This document shows positions 1 to 10,068 of a stretch of 64,000 nt of DNA, piece by piece. How positions within the stretch are numbered: the stretch's first letter is position 1; each line of letters opens with the position of its first letter. The position numbers were made by a program, and so were the translations under genes. The notes under the pieces were generated by a model. The model did not search any database, was not told where the DNA came from, and saw only the letters and a list, made by a program, of their open reading frames with translations. Location: the NCBI GenBank assembly GCA_963783235.1, contig CAWAMN010000001.1, positions 2,356,001-2,420,000 of the forward strand. Reading direction: 5' to 3'. The DNA is from Thiohalomonas sp963783235 (lineage in GTDB: Bacteria; Pseudomonadota; Gammaproteobacteria; Thiohalomonadales; Thiohalomonadaceae).

Positions 1-2300
1 AGGCCCTCTCCCGCCGCTTCCGTCACCTGGTCGGCGCTGTTGTCGACGATATAGGTGTCATTGCCTGTGCCGCCGATAAGCGAGTCGATGCCGGCGCCGC
101 CGTCGAGCTTGTCATCACCCGCCTCACCCCGAAGGGTATTGCCGGCGCTGTTGCCTTCGATGACGTTGTCGAGCGCATTGCCGGTGCCGTCGATGGCATC
201 GCTGCCGGTGAGCGTGAGATTTTCCAGGTTATCGCCCAGCGTCCAGCTCAGATTGCTACGGACCCTGTCGGTGCCCTCACCGGTATTTTCCGAGACGGAA
301 TCATCCAGGCTATCGACAATGAAGGTGTCATCACCCCGGCCGCCCACAAGGGTATCGTTGCCGGTGCCGCCATCCAGGGTGTCATCGCCGTCCAGGCCGC
401 GGAGTTCATTATCCGCCCCGGTACCGGTGATCACGTTGTTCAGGCTGTTGCCGGTGCCGGTCAGTGCTTCACCCGCCAAGGTTAGGTTCTCGAGGCCCGC
501 GCCCAGGGTGTAGTCGAAGGGACTGACCACCGTATCGGTGCCACCACCGCCCTGTTCGGAGACGCTGTCCCCCACGTTGTCGAGAATATAGGTATCGTTG
601 CCCCGGCCACCGGCCATGGCGTCCGCACCCAGACCGCCATCGAGCGTATTGTTGGCGGCATTGCCCACGAGGGTGTTGTCGAGTTCGTTGCCGTAGCCAT
701 CAATGGACTGCCTGCCGGTGAGTGTCAGGTTTTCGAGGTTGTCGCCCAGACGGTAGGTGAGGCTCGAGCGTACGGTGTCGCTGCCTTCGGCGACGTTTTC
801 CACCACACTGTCTTCGGCCGAGTCCACCACGTAGGTGTCGTTACCGATGCCGCCGAAGAGCGAATCGGCGCCTTGGCCGCCGTCCAGAACATCGTCGCCC
901 TCAAGACCGTAGAGGACGTTGGCAGCCCGGTTGCCGATAATGGCGTTGTGGAGCGCATTGCCCGTACCGTCGATCTCGGCCGGCCCAATCAGGGTGAGGT
1001 TTTCGAGGTTGTCCGGGAGGGTATAGGTGATGCCGGACTCAACCGTCTCCACACCTTCGCCGGTCTGCTCCAGCACCGAGTCACCGGCATTGTCGACCAC
1101 GTAGGTATCGTTGCCGAGGCCCCCCATCAGCGTGTCCGCGCCCGCACCGCCGTCCAGGCGGTCGTCGCCCGCAAGGCCTTGCAAGGTGTTGTCGGCGCTG
1201 TTGCCGGTCAGTTCGTTATCGAGGCTGTTACCGGTACCGCTGACGGCCTGTTCACCCGTCAGCGTCAGGTTTTCGAGATGATCCCCAAGCGTATAGTCAA
1301 GGTGGGTACGAACCGTATCGTCGCCCTCGCCCGCCTGCTCCACCACGGCGTCATCGAGCCTATCGACCACATAGGTATCGTTGCCCTCGCCCCCGGCCAG
1401 CGAATCGGCTCCCGAACCGCCATCGAGCCAGTCATTTCCGGTTCCACCATCCAGCGAATCGGCCCCTTCACCGCCCAGCAGCCGGTCGTTGCCACGACCA
1501 CCCAGCAAGGCGTCGTCGCCCCCAGCACCATCCATCGTGTTGTCACCGATGTTGCCGGTCAGGACGTTGTCCATGCCATTGCCGGTGGCATCGGTATTCG
1601 CCTCACCCAGAAGCGTGAGGTTTTCGATATGGTCGCTGAGCGTCGCGGAGACCCGGGCCTCGACAGTATCGATACCGCCATCCGCCTCCTCAACGACGAA
1701 GTCCTGTGCGGAGTCGACCACATAGGTGTCGTTGCCGGCTCCGCCAGCCATGGTGTCGTCTCCGCTGCCACCATCAAGCCAGTCGTCGCCAGCTTGGCCA
1801 TTCAGCTGGTCATTGCCGGCGCCGCCCGCAAGGATGTCGTTGGCTTCACTACCGTCCATGACATCATCGCCCGCGCTGCCCACCTGCAAGGCATCCAGAT
1901 CCAGCTCACGGCCGTCGGCAAAGCGAACGGCATCCAACCGGTGGGCTTCATCGGAGAGGCTACCAAACCAGTTGGCTATGGTGACGCGGTCTCCGCTCCC
2001 GTAGCGGGAGAAGACCAGGGCGTCGTCTTCGGCCGAGATGTCGAGGTCGCCGGCCCGGATGCCGGCGCCAAATTCGAGCGCATCCTCGCCGGTGTCGCCG
2101 TGGGTTTCGATGATAGTGTCGGCCCCGTCGCCCCGGTTGAAGCGGTAGGTATCGTTGCCGGCACCGCCATGGAGCGTGTCGTTACCAGGGCCACCGTTGA
2201 GGGTGTCATCCCCCTGGCTGCCCAACACCAGGTCGTTGCCGCCGCCACCGGAGAGGTCATCCCCGGCAGCATCGCCGGTGACGATTTCGGAGGCGTTGGT
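1..2300 (-). repeat. Tandem RTX repeat blocks within the RTX gene
   Basis: On the minus strand the coding sequence repeats a block made of an ENLTL strand segment, a DxTGN..LDN linker and one or two calcium-binding GGxGxDxL/GNDTYVVD turns. ENLTL copies fall near 1625, 1269, 1003, 735, 489 and 229, so most blocks are about 85-90 codons. The blocks differ at the DNA level, which suggests old protein-level repeats rather than a recent amplification. Such repeats bind calcium and fold after export. Confidence 0.85.
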
Positions 2301-4422
2301 GCCTGAACCGTCCGTCTCGATATTGCCGTAGCCGAACTCGGCCAAAGCAGCCTGAACATCGGGGTTGTCGCCGTCGCTCTCCAGCCAGCCGTACAGCAGG
2401 CCGAGTCCGTCCCAGCCCATTCCGGTCAAGTTATTGCCGGCGACCCGCTGGAGGTCGAGCAGGTCGCGCATCGCTTCGCCGGGCTCCACATCGAAGCGGC
2501 CTTGCAGGGCGGCATCGGTATCGGTGAAGTCCAGGGCCAGCCCTTCATCACTGAGACTGAGACCGATGGCGTCCATGTAGGGCTTGAGGCGGGTTTGCAG
2601 CAGAAGGCCGTCGTAGACCGAGGTGCGGAGGTGTTCGTAGGAGCGTTCGAGGAAGGTGATTTGGTCGCTGGAGAGCGGGACATAGACACGGCGGCTGGCC
2701 AGCGCACCGGTGCTGTCCCAGGGATCGGCCTCATCTTCGCGAATGGACAAGGTCTGGTCGGCGCCCGTCCTTACCCCGTCCGGTTCGATATCGACGAAGG
2801 TCATTCCGTTGAACTGCTCGAGAAGTCCGATAAGTTCCGTAACCCGCGCCTGCTCCTGGCGCAGCGTCTTCGAGCCGCTGTTGCGATTCTTGGAAGCTTT
2901 CTGCATCGATGGAACCCGAACCGTCGTCGGGGGTATAGCTATGCCCCAGTCCCGCCTGCCACAGCATCGATGGCGTCAAGCCGGGAACCAGGTATTCAAG
3001 TTCGTATCCCTGGTCTCTCGCCTGCTCAATGCTCGTTTTGGCACTGGACGACCCGGCCCACTCGGCGATTACGCCGTCCACCAACGCCATCTGCTCGGCC
3101 TTGGTCGTCGCCTCGGCATACGTCCCGAGAGATGAAGCCAAGGAGGAGGAGAGGCTGGCCGCCTCCTGCAAATCTCTTGAACTGCCCGAGCCCTTCATGT
3201 CGGGCAGTTGTTCGGCCTCTTCGGTGAGGGGAATAGCGTCGTCGAACTCGCGGTAGAAGGGATTATCGGCCAAGTCGATGTCGGCCATGTTCCCGGTGAC
3301 CTGCCCCATGGTGCCTTCCGTCCCATCGGAACGAATAAAGGAGCCTAAATCGGCCACGGCATTGCCGTTGGAGAGAATCGTGGTATTTTCGGTCTTCTCG
3401 ACGTGGAAGCCTTCGATGCCGAGTTCTTCGAGGGTCTTCAGCTCGCCTTCATCCGTCTGGCCATCGCTGTCGGCATCCTGCCAAACCCGCAGCTTTTCCC
3501 AGTTGGCGTCGTTTGAATCAACCAGACCGTCGCCGTTGCTGTCCTGCACTGCCAGCGCATCGAAGCCATCCGCCGCTTGGCCGACCACCTCGCCGTTTTC
3601 ATCCAGTAAAGGCGTGGAATCACCGAAAAGTTCGGTGCCGTTATCGATGGTACCGTTTTCGTTTCGGTCGAATACCAGGAAACCGTCGTCGGGTTTAATC
3701 CAACCGGTGGCGTTTGCCGTGCCATCCCCGTCGTGATCGAAAATGACCGGATTTTCTGCATCAATCCCGACCGTCTCCAGACCATCACCGTCTAGATCAA
3801 GCGTTAGCGGGTCTCTGCGACGAATCCAATTGCGGGCATCATTAAAGAAATCATTAACCGAGTCTTCAATGTCATTGATAAAATCTCCGAAATCATATCC
3901 AAACTCTATGAAATCATCTGCCAAATCGCTTGCTAGATCATCAACCCAGTCCCAATCCATGCCCGGTTCAGAACCAGGAGACCAGTTATCTCCTATCCCG
4001 TCCTGCTGCGGCTGCGGCAAGTCTGCGCGATCTAGTGCCTCCGCGACGGTAGTATTGGAGTTTTGACTTAGAGGCCGGTATGGGCGCCCTTCTTCGCCGA
4101 TATCATCGATTGCATCTGTGACCCGCTGCCAGTCACCAGACAAATCATCACCCGTAACGATGACTTCAGATGGGTCATCCCCCTCGTAATCATAATCGAT
4201 GAAATCTGGGTCATAAGCACCATGTTTTGTCGTTATGTCACCGAAGGGCGAATCTCCCGAAGTAGCCGAACCGGATTGAGCCTCCGTTGACTCTCCAAGG
4301 CCTACGCGGTTACTCGGTCCCCCTCGCGCCGCCCATTCATTTCCTTCTGAATCGGTGTAGACGAGATACTCGTGATAATAGTTTGGGCCAAGCTGGCTGT
4401 AACGTACCTCAATTCGCTCCAT
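1..4422 (-). pseudogene. Giant RTX calcium-binding protein, type I secretion substrate (frameshifted; C-terminus beyond left edge)
   Basis: Likely secreted adhesin or toxin-like RTX protein. The start at 4422 follows a good ribosome site (GGGAGGGATAAACG). The first ~510 residues are acidic, with a DPLTLDLDGDGLET segment near residues 204-217 and further Asp-rich, EF-hand-like loops (DHDGDGTAN, DSNGDGLVDSND), as is usual at the front of large RTX proteins. That frame stops at 2731, but near 2870-2882 the coding signal moves by one base. The new frame (SKTLRQEQARVTELIGLL onward) stays open to base 1 and holds many GGxGNDTYVVD nonapeptides. A single indel, either a real mutation or a sequence error, best explains this. 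The secretion signal would lie beyond the window. The exporter gene upstream on the same strand fits. The exact function is unknown. Confidence 0.85.
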
Positions 4423-4439
4423 CGTTTATCCCTCCCAGT

Positions 4440-4934
4440 TCAAAGTCCTCGGTAAATTATTTTGGCGCTCAAACCAGCAACCACATCTCCATCGGTGTAG
4501 ACCACGACTTTAACTTCATCGTAGAATCCAAAAAAACTTTTCCCATTCAGCGGAGAAACAGCAACATACACTACCCCCCCCTTATCACGAGGTACCTCGT
4601 GAATATCGAATCCATTATCTTTTAAAATATTTAAGGCTTTTTCGGTTCGCATGCCCTTCGCAACATAACCCTTAACAACTCCCGTCACTACTATCGATGC
4701 CGAGTTATCCTTTTCACGTATTTCGCGAAGCTTTCCTAAAAGAGAACTACCGTCGTTATGGGCCATTCCTCCTCCCACGAACATGCACAGAAGACTAAAA
4801 GCCAAAAACACTTTACCTATCACAATGCTGCCACGCCGATTATTCCGACCGTCTACAGGTTCGGTATCGCATAGAAGGTACTTTTTCCTACTTTCTCTAA
4901 TTATTTGCGTAGCGGATACTCTGCCAAGCCTCAT
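4440..4934 (-). CDS. Small membrane-anchored or exported protein of unknown function in the RTX operon
   Basis: Predicted 164-residue protein. The ATG at 4934 is chosen because it follows GAGGGGAACC; the frame is open further upstream, to 5063. Residues ~40-58 (IGKVFLAFSLLCMFVGGGMA) look like a signal or single membrane segment, and a GTG at 4823 would start just before it. The remaining ~105 residues (e.g. YVAKGMRTEKALNILKDNGF, then VYTDGDVVAGLSAKIIYRGL) form a small soluble domain I cannot name. It lies between the ABC exporter and the RTX gene and ends 17 bases before the RTX start, so it is probably co-translated with it. A chaperone, modifier or immunity role is possible but unproven. 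It is visibly AT-richer than its neighbours. Confidence 0.6.
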   Translation of the reverse strand: MRLGRVSATQIIRESRKKYLLCDTEPVDGRNNRRGSIVIGKVFLAFSLLCMFVGGGMAHNDGSSLLGKLREIREKDNSASIVVTGVVKGYVAKGMRTEKALNILKDNGFDIHEVPRDKGGVVYVAVSPLNGKSFFGFYDEVKVVVYTDGDVVAGLSAKIIYRGL

Positions 4935-5010
4935 GGTTCCCCTCGTTTTCGCGGCCGCTCGTCGCAAGAAGCCCACGTGTTGGTGGTTAACAGCCGAGCA
5001 GTGGACGAAT

Positions 5011-7203
5011 CTACCCGGAACGTTTTCCCGCCGAATTTGCTTCAGTGATCGAATGCCCAACACCTACAATCACCGATTCATTGACAGAGAGCTTCTTAGG
5101 GACCTTGTGCGCAATAAATATGATTGTCACCTTTCCGTTCAAATTATTAATCGTGGAAGCAAACTGCTCAGCAGAATGGTCATCGAGGTTTGATGTAGCC
5201 TCGTCGAATATCAGGATATCCGGGCGCTTCAGCAGTGCCCGCGCAATCGCGATTCTTTGCCGCTGTCCCCCCGAGAGTCCCACGCCCTGTTCGCCGAGCT
5301 CTGTTTGGTAACCGTCCGGCAGTTTTTCGATAACATCATGGATGCCGGCCCATCGGCAGGCGGAGACGATCTCCTCGAAGCTGGCGAGGGGGTTGGCCAT
5401 CTGCAGGTTCTCAAAAACGGAACCCGAGAAAAGGCGGGTCTCCTGCGGCACGACCCCAATCCGCGCCCGCAGTTCGTTGGCGGAGAAGTGGCGGATGTCA
5501 CGGTCAGCCAGCAGAATGCGGCCATTGGTCGGGCGGTAGAAGCCGAGAACAAGTTTCGCCAGGGTGCTCTTGCCGGAGCCGGAGGGGCCCATGACCAGCG
5601 TGGTCTTGCCGGGTGCAAACGTGTAGGAGAGATCGGTGAAGAGCCACGGGTGATCTTCGCTGTACCGGAAGCTGACGTTTTCCAGCGTGACCTGTCCGGT
5701 ACCCCCGCGGGTGCGGTTGGGTTTGACGGCGTAGGGCTCGGTGGGGGCGTTCATCAGGTCGCCCAACCGCTTGACCGCCAGATTGGCCTGCTGGAACTCC
5801 TGGTAGAGTCCGACCAGTCGAAGCAGCGGCTGAGAAAGGCGGCTGGCAAACATCTGAAAGGCGACCAGCATACCGATGGTAAAGCCATCGTTCTGCATGA
5901 CCAGCAATGCGCCCACGACGAGGATCGCCAGGGTTTGTAGCTGTTCGAGGAACTGCGACAGCGTGTTGTAGGTGTTGGAGACCTGCCGGGTGGAGAAGGT
6001 GGAGTGCAGATAGTCAGCCAGGAACCCGCCGTAGCGGCGCTCGAGCTGCGGTTCGAGTTGGAGCGACTTCACCGTCTCCATGCCACTGACGTACTCCGTC
6101 ACGAATGCCTGATTCCGCGCGCCCAGGAGGAACTGCTTGTTGAGGCGTTTCCGCAAGGTGGGAGTGATAGCGATACTGAGTATTGAGAGGAGCGCCAGCA
6201 GTCCAACGGCTATGAGCGACAGCTGCCAGCTGTACCAGAACATCACCGCCAGCAGGACGATCATGAACGGAACGTCGAGCAGCAGCGAAATGGCAGCGCC
6301 CGAAACGAATTCGCGGATGGTTTCTACGCCCTGGATACGGGCGACCAACGTGCCCGTGGGTCGATTGGCGAAATAGGGAACCGGCAGCTTAAGCAGGTGA
6401 CCGAAAACGCGATGCCCCAGGACCGCGTCGATTCGGTTTCCGGTGTGAATAACCAGGTATTGGCGTATCCAGGTGAAGGCCGCCGAAAAGAGAATGGCCA
6501 GCACCATCCCCGCGCCGATGGCGATCAGCGTGCTCTGGGTTTGGTGCACCACCACCTTGTCGATGATGACCTGGGTGAAAAGCGGAGTAGCCAGCCCCAC
6601 GAGTTGCAATACCAGCGAGGCGGCAAGCACGTCCCGCCAAATGGTTTTGTGCTTGAGCAGCTCGGGGATGAACCAGCGGAAGCCGAACTCCTTGTCTTCC
6701 GAGGCCTTTTTGCCATCCTCATCGCGAAGCGCTTCGGGTTTCGGGGCTATCAGGTAGACCGATGGCTCGATCTTTTCCTTCAGTTCGGCTGGGGCGGCTT
6801 CTTGCACCTCTTTGCAGTCGGGGTTGAAGTATTGGAGGTGCTCTTCATCGGCCTGTGCGATCAAGACGGGCTTCAGAAGAATTTCGGTGGAATCGGGGGA
6901 TTCTTCGGTTTTGCCCGGTTGCTCTTCGGGCGCCTGGTCGCGTTCCGGCTCGCTTCGAACGAAGGCCAGACAGGGTAGCGTCAGACTGGAGAACTCATCG
7001 GCATCTTGGGGCGCATATTCGCCCTGCCGGAACCCAATGTCCTCCAGCGAGGCAAGGATATCGGTCAGCTGATATTCGCCATTCGGCGAGGGTGGATGAC
7101 GCTGCAACAGGAGGGACGCATCGAACGGGATGCGATGGAAGCGGCACAAGCTTCCAACCAGCCAGACGGCATATTCCTTTTTTATCTTGACCGAAATTCC
7201 CAT
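5011..7203 (-). CDS. Type I secretion ABC transporter, permease/ATPase fusion (RtxB/HlyB-like)
   Basis: Inner-membrane exporter that energises secretion of RTX proteins, normally with an HlyD adaptor and TolC. Order of parts: an N-terminal C39-like domain (residues ~1-125) lacking a recognisable catalytic Cys-His pair and interrupted by an acidic, Glu/Pro-rich stretch; a six-helix ABC membrane domain (~190-490); and an ATPase domain with Walker A GPSGSGKST, signature LSGGQRQRIA and Walker B ILIFDEATSNLDD. The start is placed at ATG 7203, after AGGGAACGGTA; a GTG at 7230 is also in frame. At ~730 residues the size matches HlyB-class exporters. The genes downstream encode a small unknown protein and the RTX substrate. 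No HlyD homologue is in view and it may lie past the left edge. Confidence 0.92.
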   Translation of the reverse strand: MGISVKIKKEYAVWLVGSLCRFHRIPFDASLLLQRHPPSPNGEYQLTDILASLEDIGFRQGEYAPQDADEFSSLTLPCLAFVRSEPERDQAPEEQPGKTEESPDSTEILLKPVLIAQADEEHLQYFNPDCKEVQEAAPAELKEKIEPSVYLIAPKPEALRDEDGKKASEDKEFGFRWFIPELLKHKTIWRDVLAASLVLQLVGLATPLFTQVIIDKVVVHQTQSTLIAIGAGMVLAILFSAAFTWIRQYLVIHTGNRIDAVLGHRVFGHLLKLPVPYFANRPTGTLVARIQGVETIREFVSGAAISLLLDVPFMIVLLAVMFWYSWQLSLIAVGLLALLSILSIAITPTLRKRLNKQFLLGARNQAFVTEYVSGMETVKSLQLEPQLERRYGGFLADYLHSTFSTRQVSNTYNTLSQFLEQLQTLAILVVGALLVMQNDGFTIGMLVAFQMFASRLSQPLLRLVGLYQEFQQANLAVKRLGDLMNAPTEPYAVKPNRTRGGTGQVTLENVSFRYSEDHPWLFTDLSYTFAPGKTTLVMGPSGSGKSTLAKLVLGFYRPTNGRILLADRDIRHFSANELRARIGVVPQETRLFSGSVFENLQMANPLASFEEIVSACRWAGIHDVIEKLPDGYQTELGEQGVGLSGGQRQRIAIARALLKRPDILIFDEATSNLDDHSAEQFASTINNLNGKVTIIFIAHKVPKKLSVNESVIVGVGHSITEANSAGKRSG

Positions 7204-7478
7204 TACCGTTCCCTGGGCCGTCCATGACACAGTGCAATTGGCCCGCGGTCAGTTCTAACAACGCAGTATTAGTCGTGTAAAGGCGGTTAACGCTGGATTA
7301 TTTCTAAATGGATTTTTTTGTGATCGCGTCCACGCTTTTTTGTTTTCGGGCTTGCATTTCTCCAAGAAACGCCAACTCCTCCTCCCTGAAGACGGAAGGA
7401 GCCGGCCGGCCCGTCCCGGGAATCGGCGACTAAAACCCGCTATCTCGGCTTTTTTTCGCGATCGCGATAAGGCGCCCT

Positions 7479-9140
7479 TCAATGCACGCTGGCTTTTCCT
7501 TCTCCTCGGGGATCGCTTGCCGCTGTAACTGCCCCTGCTGAACGGTCCCACATGACACCCTGCATGTTGCCCCAGGTCCGCTCGGCGGCAGAGACCTCAT
7601 GCCCCATGGCTTCGAGCTGCCCTGTCTCCGATGGGGAAAACGCCTCGGGCTCGGCGAAAATGCGATCGGGCAGGTACTGGTGGTGAAAGCGCGGGCGGTT
7701 CACCCAGGCATCGGGGTCTTTGCCGTCGCTGAATTCCAGAATGCCCAGCAAGACCATGGTGATGATGCGGCTGCCGCCCGGGGTGCCGAGCACGGCTACG
7801 CGGTCGGCGCTGCGGACGAAGGTGGGCGACATGGAGGAGAGCATACGCTTGCCGGGGGCGATGGCGTTGGCTTCCGCCCCCACCAGACCGTAGGCGTTGG
7901 GGACGCCCGGTTTGGCGGAGAAGTCGTCCATTTCGTCGTTCAGCAGAACGCCCGTGCGCTTCGAAAGAAAGCCGGAACCGAACGGGTAGTTGATGGAGAG
8001 GGTGGCCGAGACATGGTTGCCTTCGGTGTCCAGAATGGAGAAATGGGTCGTGTCGCGGCCGGCGGAGTCATCGGTGAAGCCGGGCAGCAGGGCGCTGGGG
8101 GTCGCCTTTTCCGGATGGATGCCGGCACGCAGTCCGGCGGCATAATCGGGCTCGGTGAGCCGGGCCAGCGGCATATCGATGAAGTCCGGATCGCCCAGGT
8201 ACTCGGCGCGATCGCGGTAGGCCCGGCGCATCGCCTCCACGATGAGGTGCGTCTTCCGGGCCGGCGCAAGGCCGGAAAGGTCGAATCCGGAGAGGATATT
8301 GAGCATGGTCACCAGCGCCACGCCTCCGGAGGAAGGCGGTGCGGCGGAGATGATGTCGAAGCCCCGGTAACGGCCGCGGATGGGTTCGCGTTCGACCACT
8401 CGGTACTGCTTGAGATCATCCAGCGTCCAGATACCGCCCGCTTCCCGCACGTCGGCGACCAGCTCCCGGGCCAGTTCTCCTTCATAAAAGCTGCCGGATT
8501 CGCTTTTGGCGATGATATTCAGGGTCCGCGCCAGAACCGGCTGGCGGATTCGATAGCCGAGAGCCGGCACCTCGCCGGCTTCCAGAAAGGTTGTGGCAGC
8601 CGCCGGGGATTCACGCAGCACGTCCTGGCGGAAACGGGCCATGCGCCGATAGTGAGGAGTCACTTCGAACCCTTGCTCCGCGTAGCGGATAGCCGGCCCC
8701 ATGCTCATCTCCAGCGGCAGGCGCCCATATTGTCCTGCGATGTGGGCCAGCGCCGCGGGCTCTCCGGGGATGCCCGCCGCCAGCGGACCGTTCATTGAAC
8801 GCGCGCGCACCACATTACCGTTCTCATCGAGATACATATCCCGGTGCGCTGCCAGTGGCGCCTTCTCCCGCCCATCGATCATCACGTCCCGGCCGTCCGA
8901 GGCGCGGTGCAGCAGCCAGAAGCCGCCCCCACCGATCCCGGAACTGTAGGGCTCGACCACGGCCAGCGCGGCACTCACCGCTACCGCCGCATCGAAGGCG
9001 TTACCGCCCTTCTCCAGGACCTCGAAACCGGCCTCTGTGGCGAGCGGGTGAGCACTCGCTATCGCCGCCTTGGGCGGCCCGGCGTGAACTGATCCGGCAA
9101 AAAGAACCAGCAGGACAACAAAGAAGCGCACGCGCGCCAT
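7479..9140 (-). CDS. ggt: Gamma-glutamyltranspeptidase, periplasmic
   Basis: Cleaves or transfers the gamma-glutamyl group of glutathione and related compounds in the periplasm. The ~553-residue precursor begins with a clear signal peptide (RFFVVLLVLFAGSVHA). It has the family's N-terminal segment (HPLATEAGFEVLEKGGNAFDAAVA) and the autoprocessing site RDTTHFS, where the first Thr (about residue 364) becomes the nucleophile at the start of the small subunit. GTPGGSRIIT near the C-terminus matches the substrate-binding loop. A strong ribosome site (GGAGGTAAGCC) precedes the ATG. It stands alone: 275 bases separate it from the RTX exporter gene, and a repeat-rich gap lies upstream. Confidence 0.93.
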   Translation of the reverse strand: MARVRFFVVLLVLFAGSVHAGPPKAAIASAHPLATEAGFEVLEKGGNAFDAAVAVSAALAVVEPYSSGIGGGGFWLLHRASDGRDVMIDGREKAPLAAHRDMYLDENGNVVRARSMNGPLAAGIPGEPAALAHIAGQYGRLPLEMSMGPAIRYAEQGFEVTPHYRRMARFRQDVLRESPAAATTFLEAGEVPALGYRIRQPVLARTLNIIAKSESGSFYEGELARELVADVREAGGIWTLDDLKQYRVVEREPIRGRYRGFDIISAAPPSSGGVALVTMLNILSGFDLSGLAPARKTHLIVEAMRRAYRDRAEYLGDPDFIDMPLARLTEPDYAAGLRAGIHPEKATPSALLPGFTDDSAGRDTTHFSILDTEGNHVSATLSINYPFGSGFLSKRTGVLLNDEMDDFSAKPGVPNAYGLVGAEANAIAPGKRMLSSMSPTFVRSADRVAVLGTPGGSRIITMVLLGILEFSDGKDPDAWVNRPRFHHQYLPDRIFAEPEAFSPSETGQLEAMGHEVSAAERTWGNMQGVMWDRSAGAVTAASDPRGEGKASVH

Positions 9141-9287
9141 GGCTTACCTCCGAAAGGACTTCTCCAAACTTAACGGCTGCTACCGGTTCGAGTCCCAAAA
9201 AGAAAACAGCGCCGCCGAGGCCTCTCGCCTGTAGGCGTGCTGTCGCAAAAAAATGAATGAGCCCACACGCCCGGCAGGAGACCCGCC

Positions 9288-9444
9288 CTAGAGCACCGAT
9301 CAGATTACGTGGGGCGAGAAGAAAGTCATTGATTTTGGGGATGGGTGAATACATCCCTGTAGGCTCGACGGCCGCATCCCTGCGGCCGGCCCCTTTATCA
9401 GTGACTTGCTCCCCGCTCGGAATTTTATCTGTTCGGTGCTCTAG
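9288..9444. mobile_element. MITE-like element, family B (CTAGAGCACCGA ends)
   Basis: A 157-base element whose ends are inverted: CTAGAGCACCGATCAGAT on the left and, read on the other strand, CTAGAGCACCGAACAGAT on the right. Imperfect pairing continues inward for roughly 55 bases (e.g. AAGTCATTGATTTTGGGG versus AAGTCACTGATAAAGGGG). The middle holds another palindrome around ggccgcatccctgcggcc. It encodes nothing. Both edges are CTAG, consistent with a 4-base target duplication. No transposase is in view, so any mobilisation must be in trans. Confidence 0.6.
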
Positions 9445-9584
9445 CAGGCCGTGAAAACAGGGTTTTGTCCCCCTCCCTCAGGGAGAAGGCCAGTATGAGG
9501 GGGATCAAAATCAGGCCGTTACCATGCATCACCCCCCTTAACCCCGACCCTCCCCCGCTGGGAGAGGGAGTTTTCAACAGCCTG
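9441..9584. mobile_element. MITE-like element, family C (CAGGCTGTTGAAAAA ends), degenerate copy
   Basis: Abuts the family B element, sharing its CTAG. The left end reads CTAGCAGGCCGTGAAAACAGG and the right end TTTTCAACAGCCTG, which are imperfect inverted repeats. The interior has facing ccctccctcagggagaagg and ccctcccccgctgggagaggg segments. A better preserved copy lies at 53364-53512. The right CTAG is missing here (CTGCACAGG). The gap 9141-9771 otherwise contains only the terminator of the ferredoxin gene. Confidence 0.55.
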
Positions 9585-9720
9585 CACAGGTGCGATTTTG
9601 CCATGGCGAGTCGCTTTGAGGGCAACCCGGCCCACCGAGCTGAGGACAGAATTCGCGGAAGCGCTTAAGGGGAAATGGAACCACGCGGGCCGATGCTGCA
9701 GGGCAGCAGCTATACCAACG

Positions 9721-9750
9721 AAAAAAGCCCCGTTTGTCAGGGGCTTTTTT
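9721..9750 (-). terminator. Rho-independent terminator after the ferredoxin gene
   Basis: AAAAAAGCCCC, a short loop, then GGGGCTTTTTT. The hairpin has T-runs on both strands, so it can act in both directions. It lies 21 bases past the ferredoxin stop. Confidence 0.85.
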
Positions 9751-9771
9751 CGCGGAAATCCGGTTAGGAAA

Positions 9772-10020
9772 TCAGGCGCTCTGAAGCTTTTCGTACTTCG
9801 CCTTCAGCTCGCTTTCGCTTTCCTCGTGGTCCGGATCCTTGGGGATACAGTCGACCGGACAGACCTCGACGCACTGGGGCTCGTCATAGTGACCCACACA
9901 TTCGGTACACAAATTCGGATCGATCTCGTAGATCTCGTCACCCTGCGAGATGGCGCCATTGGGGCACTCGGGTTCGCAGACATCGCAATTGATGCACTCG
10001 TCGGTAATCATCAACGCCAT
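9772..10020 (-). CDS. YfhL-family 2[4Fe-4S] ferredoxin
   Basis: Small (82 residues) soluble electron carrier. It holds two cysteine clusters: CINCDVCEPECP, and CTECVGHYDEPQC followed by CPVDCI. The extra loop between cysteines of the second cluster and the C-terminal acidic helix are typical of the YfhL/Alvin-type ferredoxins common in proteobacteria, including sulfur oxidisers. It follows coaD by 48 bases on the same strand, a common pairing, and a strong terminator ends the unit. The electron partner cannot be told from sequence. Confidence 0.92.
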   Translation of the reverse strand: MALMITDECINCDVCEPECPNGAISQGDEIYEIDPNLCTECVGHYDEPQCVEVCPVDCIPKDPDHEESESELKAKYEKLQSA

Positions 10021-10068
10021 GGAATTTCCTCCTCGTCAGCCTTAGAGCGGCGAAATTTGGCTCGTATA

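Noticed and set aside
1..2300. CRISPR-like or other DNA repeat array
   Set aside because: The periodicity comes from RTX protein repeats; units diverge at the DNA level and there are no constant direct repeats with unique spacers.
873..2306. 477-codon plus-strand open frame opposite the RTX gene
   Set aside because: It mirrors the RTX repeats on the other strand; the minus-strand translation shows real GGxGxD calcium motifs, while this one is only the repetitive complement.
4935..5063. Upstream extension of the small RTX-operon protein to 5063
   Set aside because: The added 43 residues overlap the end of the exporter gene and have no good ribosome site, whereas ATG 4934 has GAGGGG at normal spacing.
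7599..8798. 399-codon plus-strand frame opposite ggt
   Set aside because: Shadow of the gamma-glutamyltranspeptidase coding sequence.
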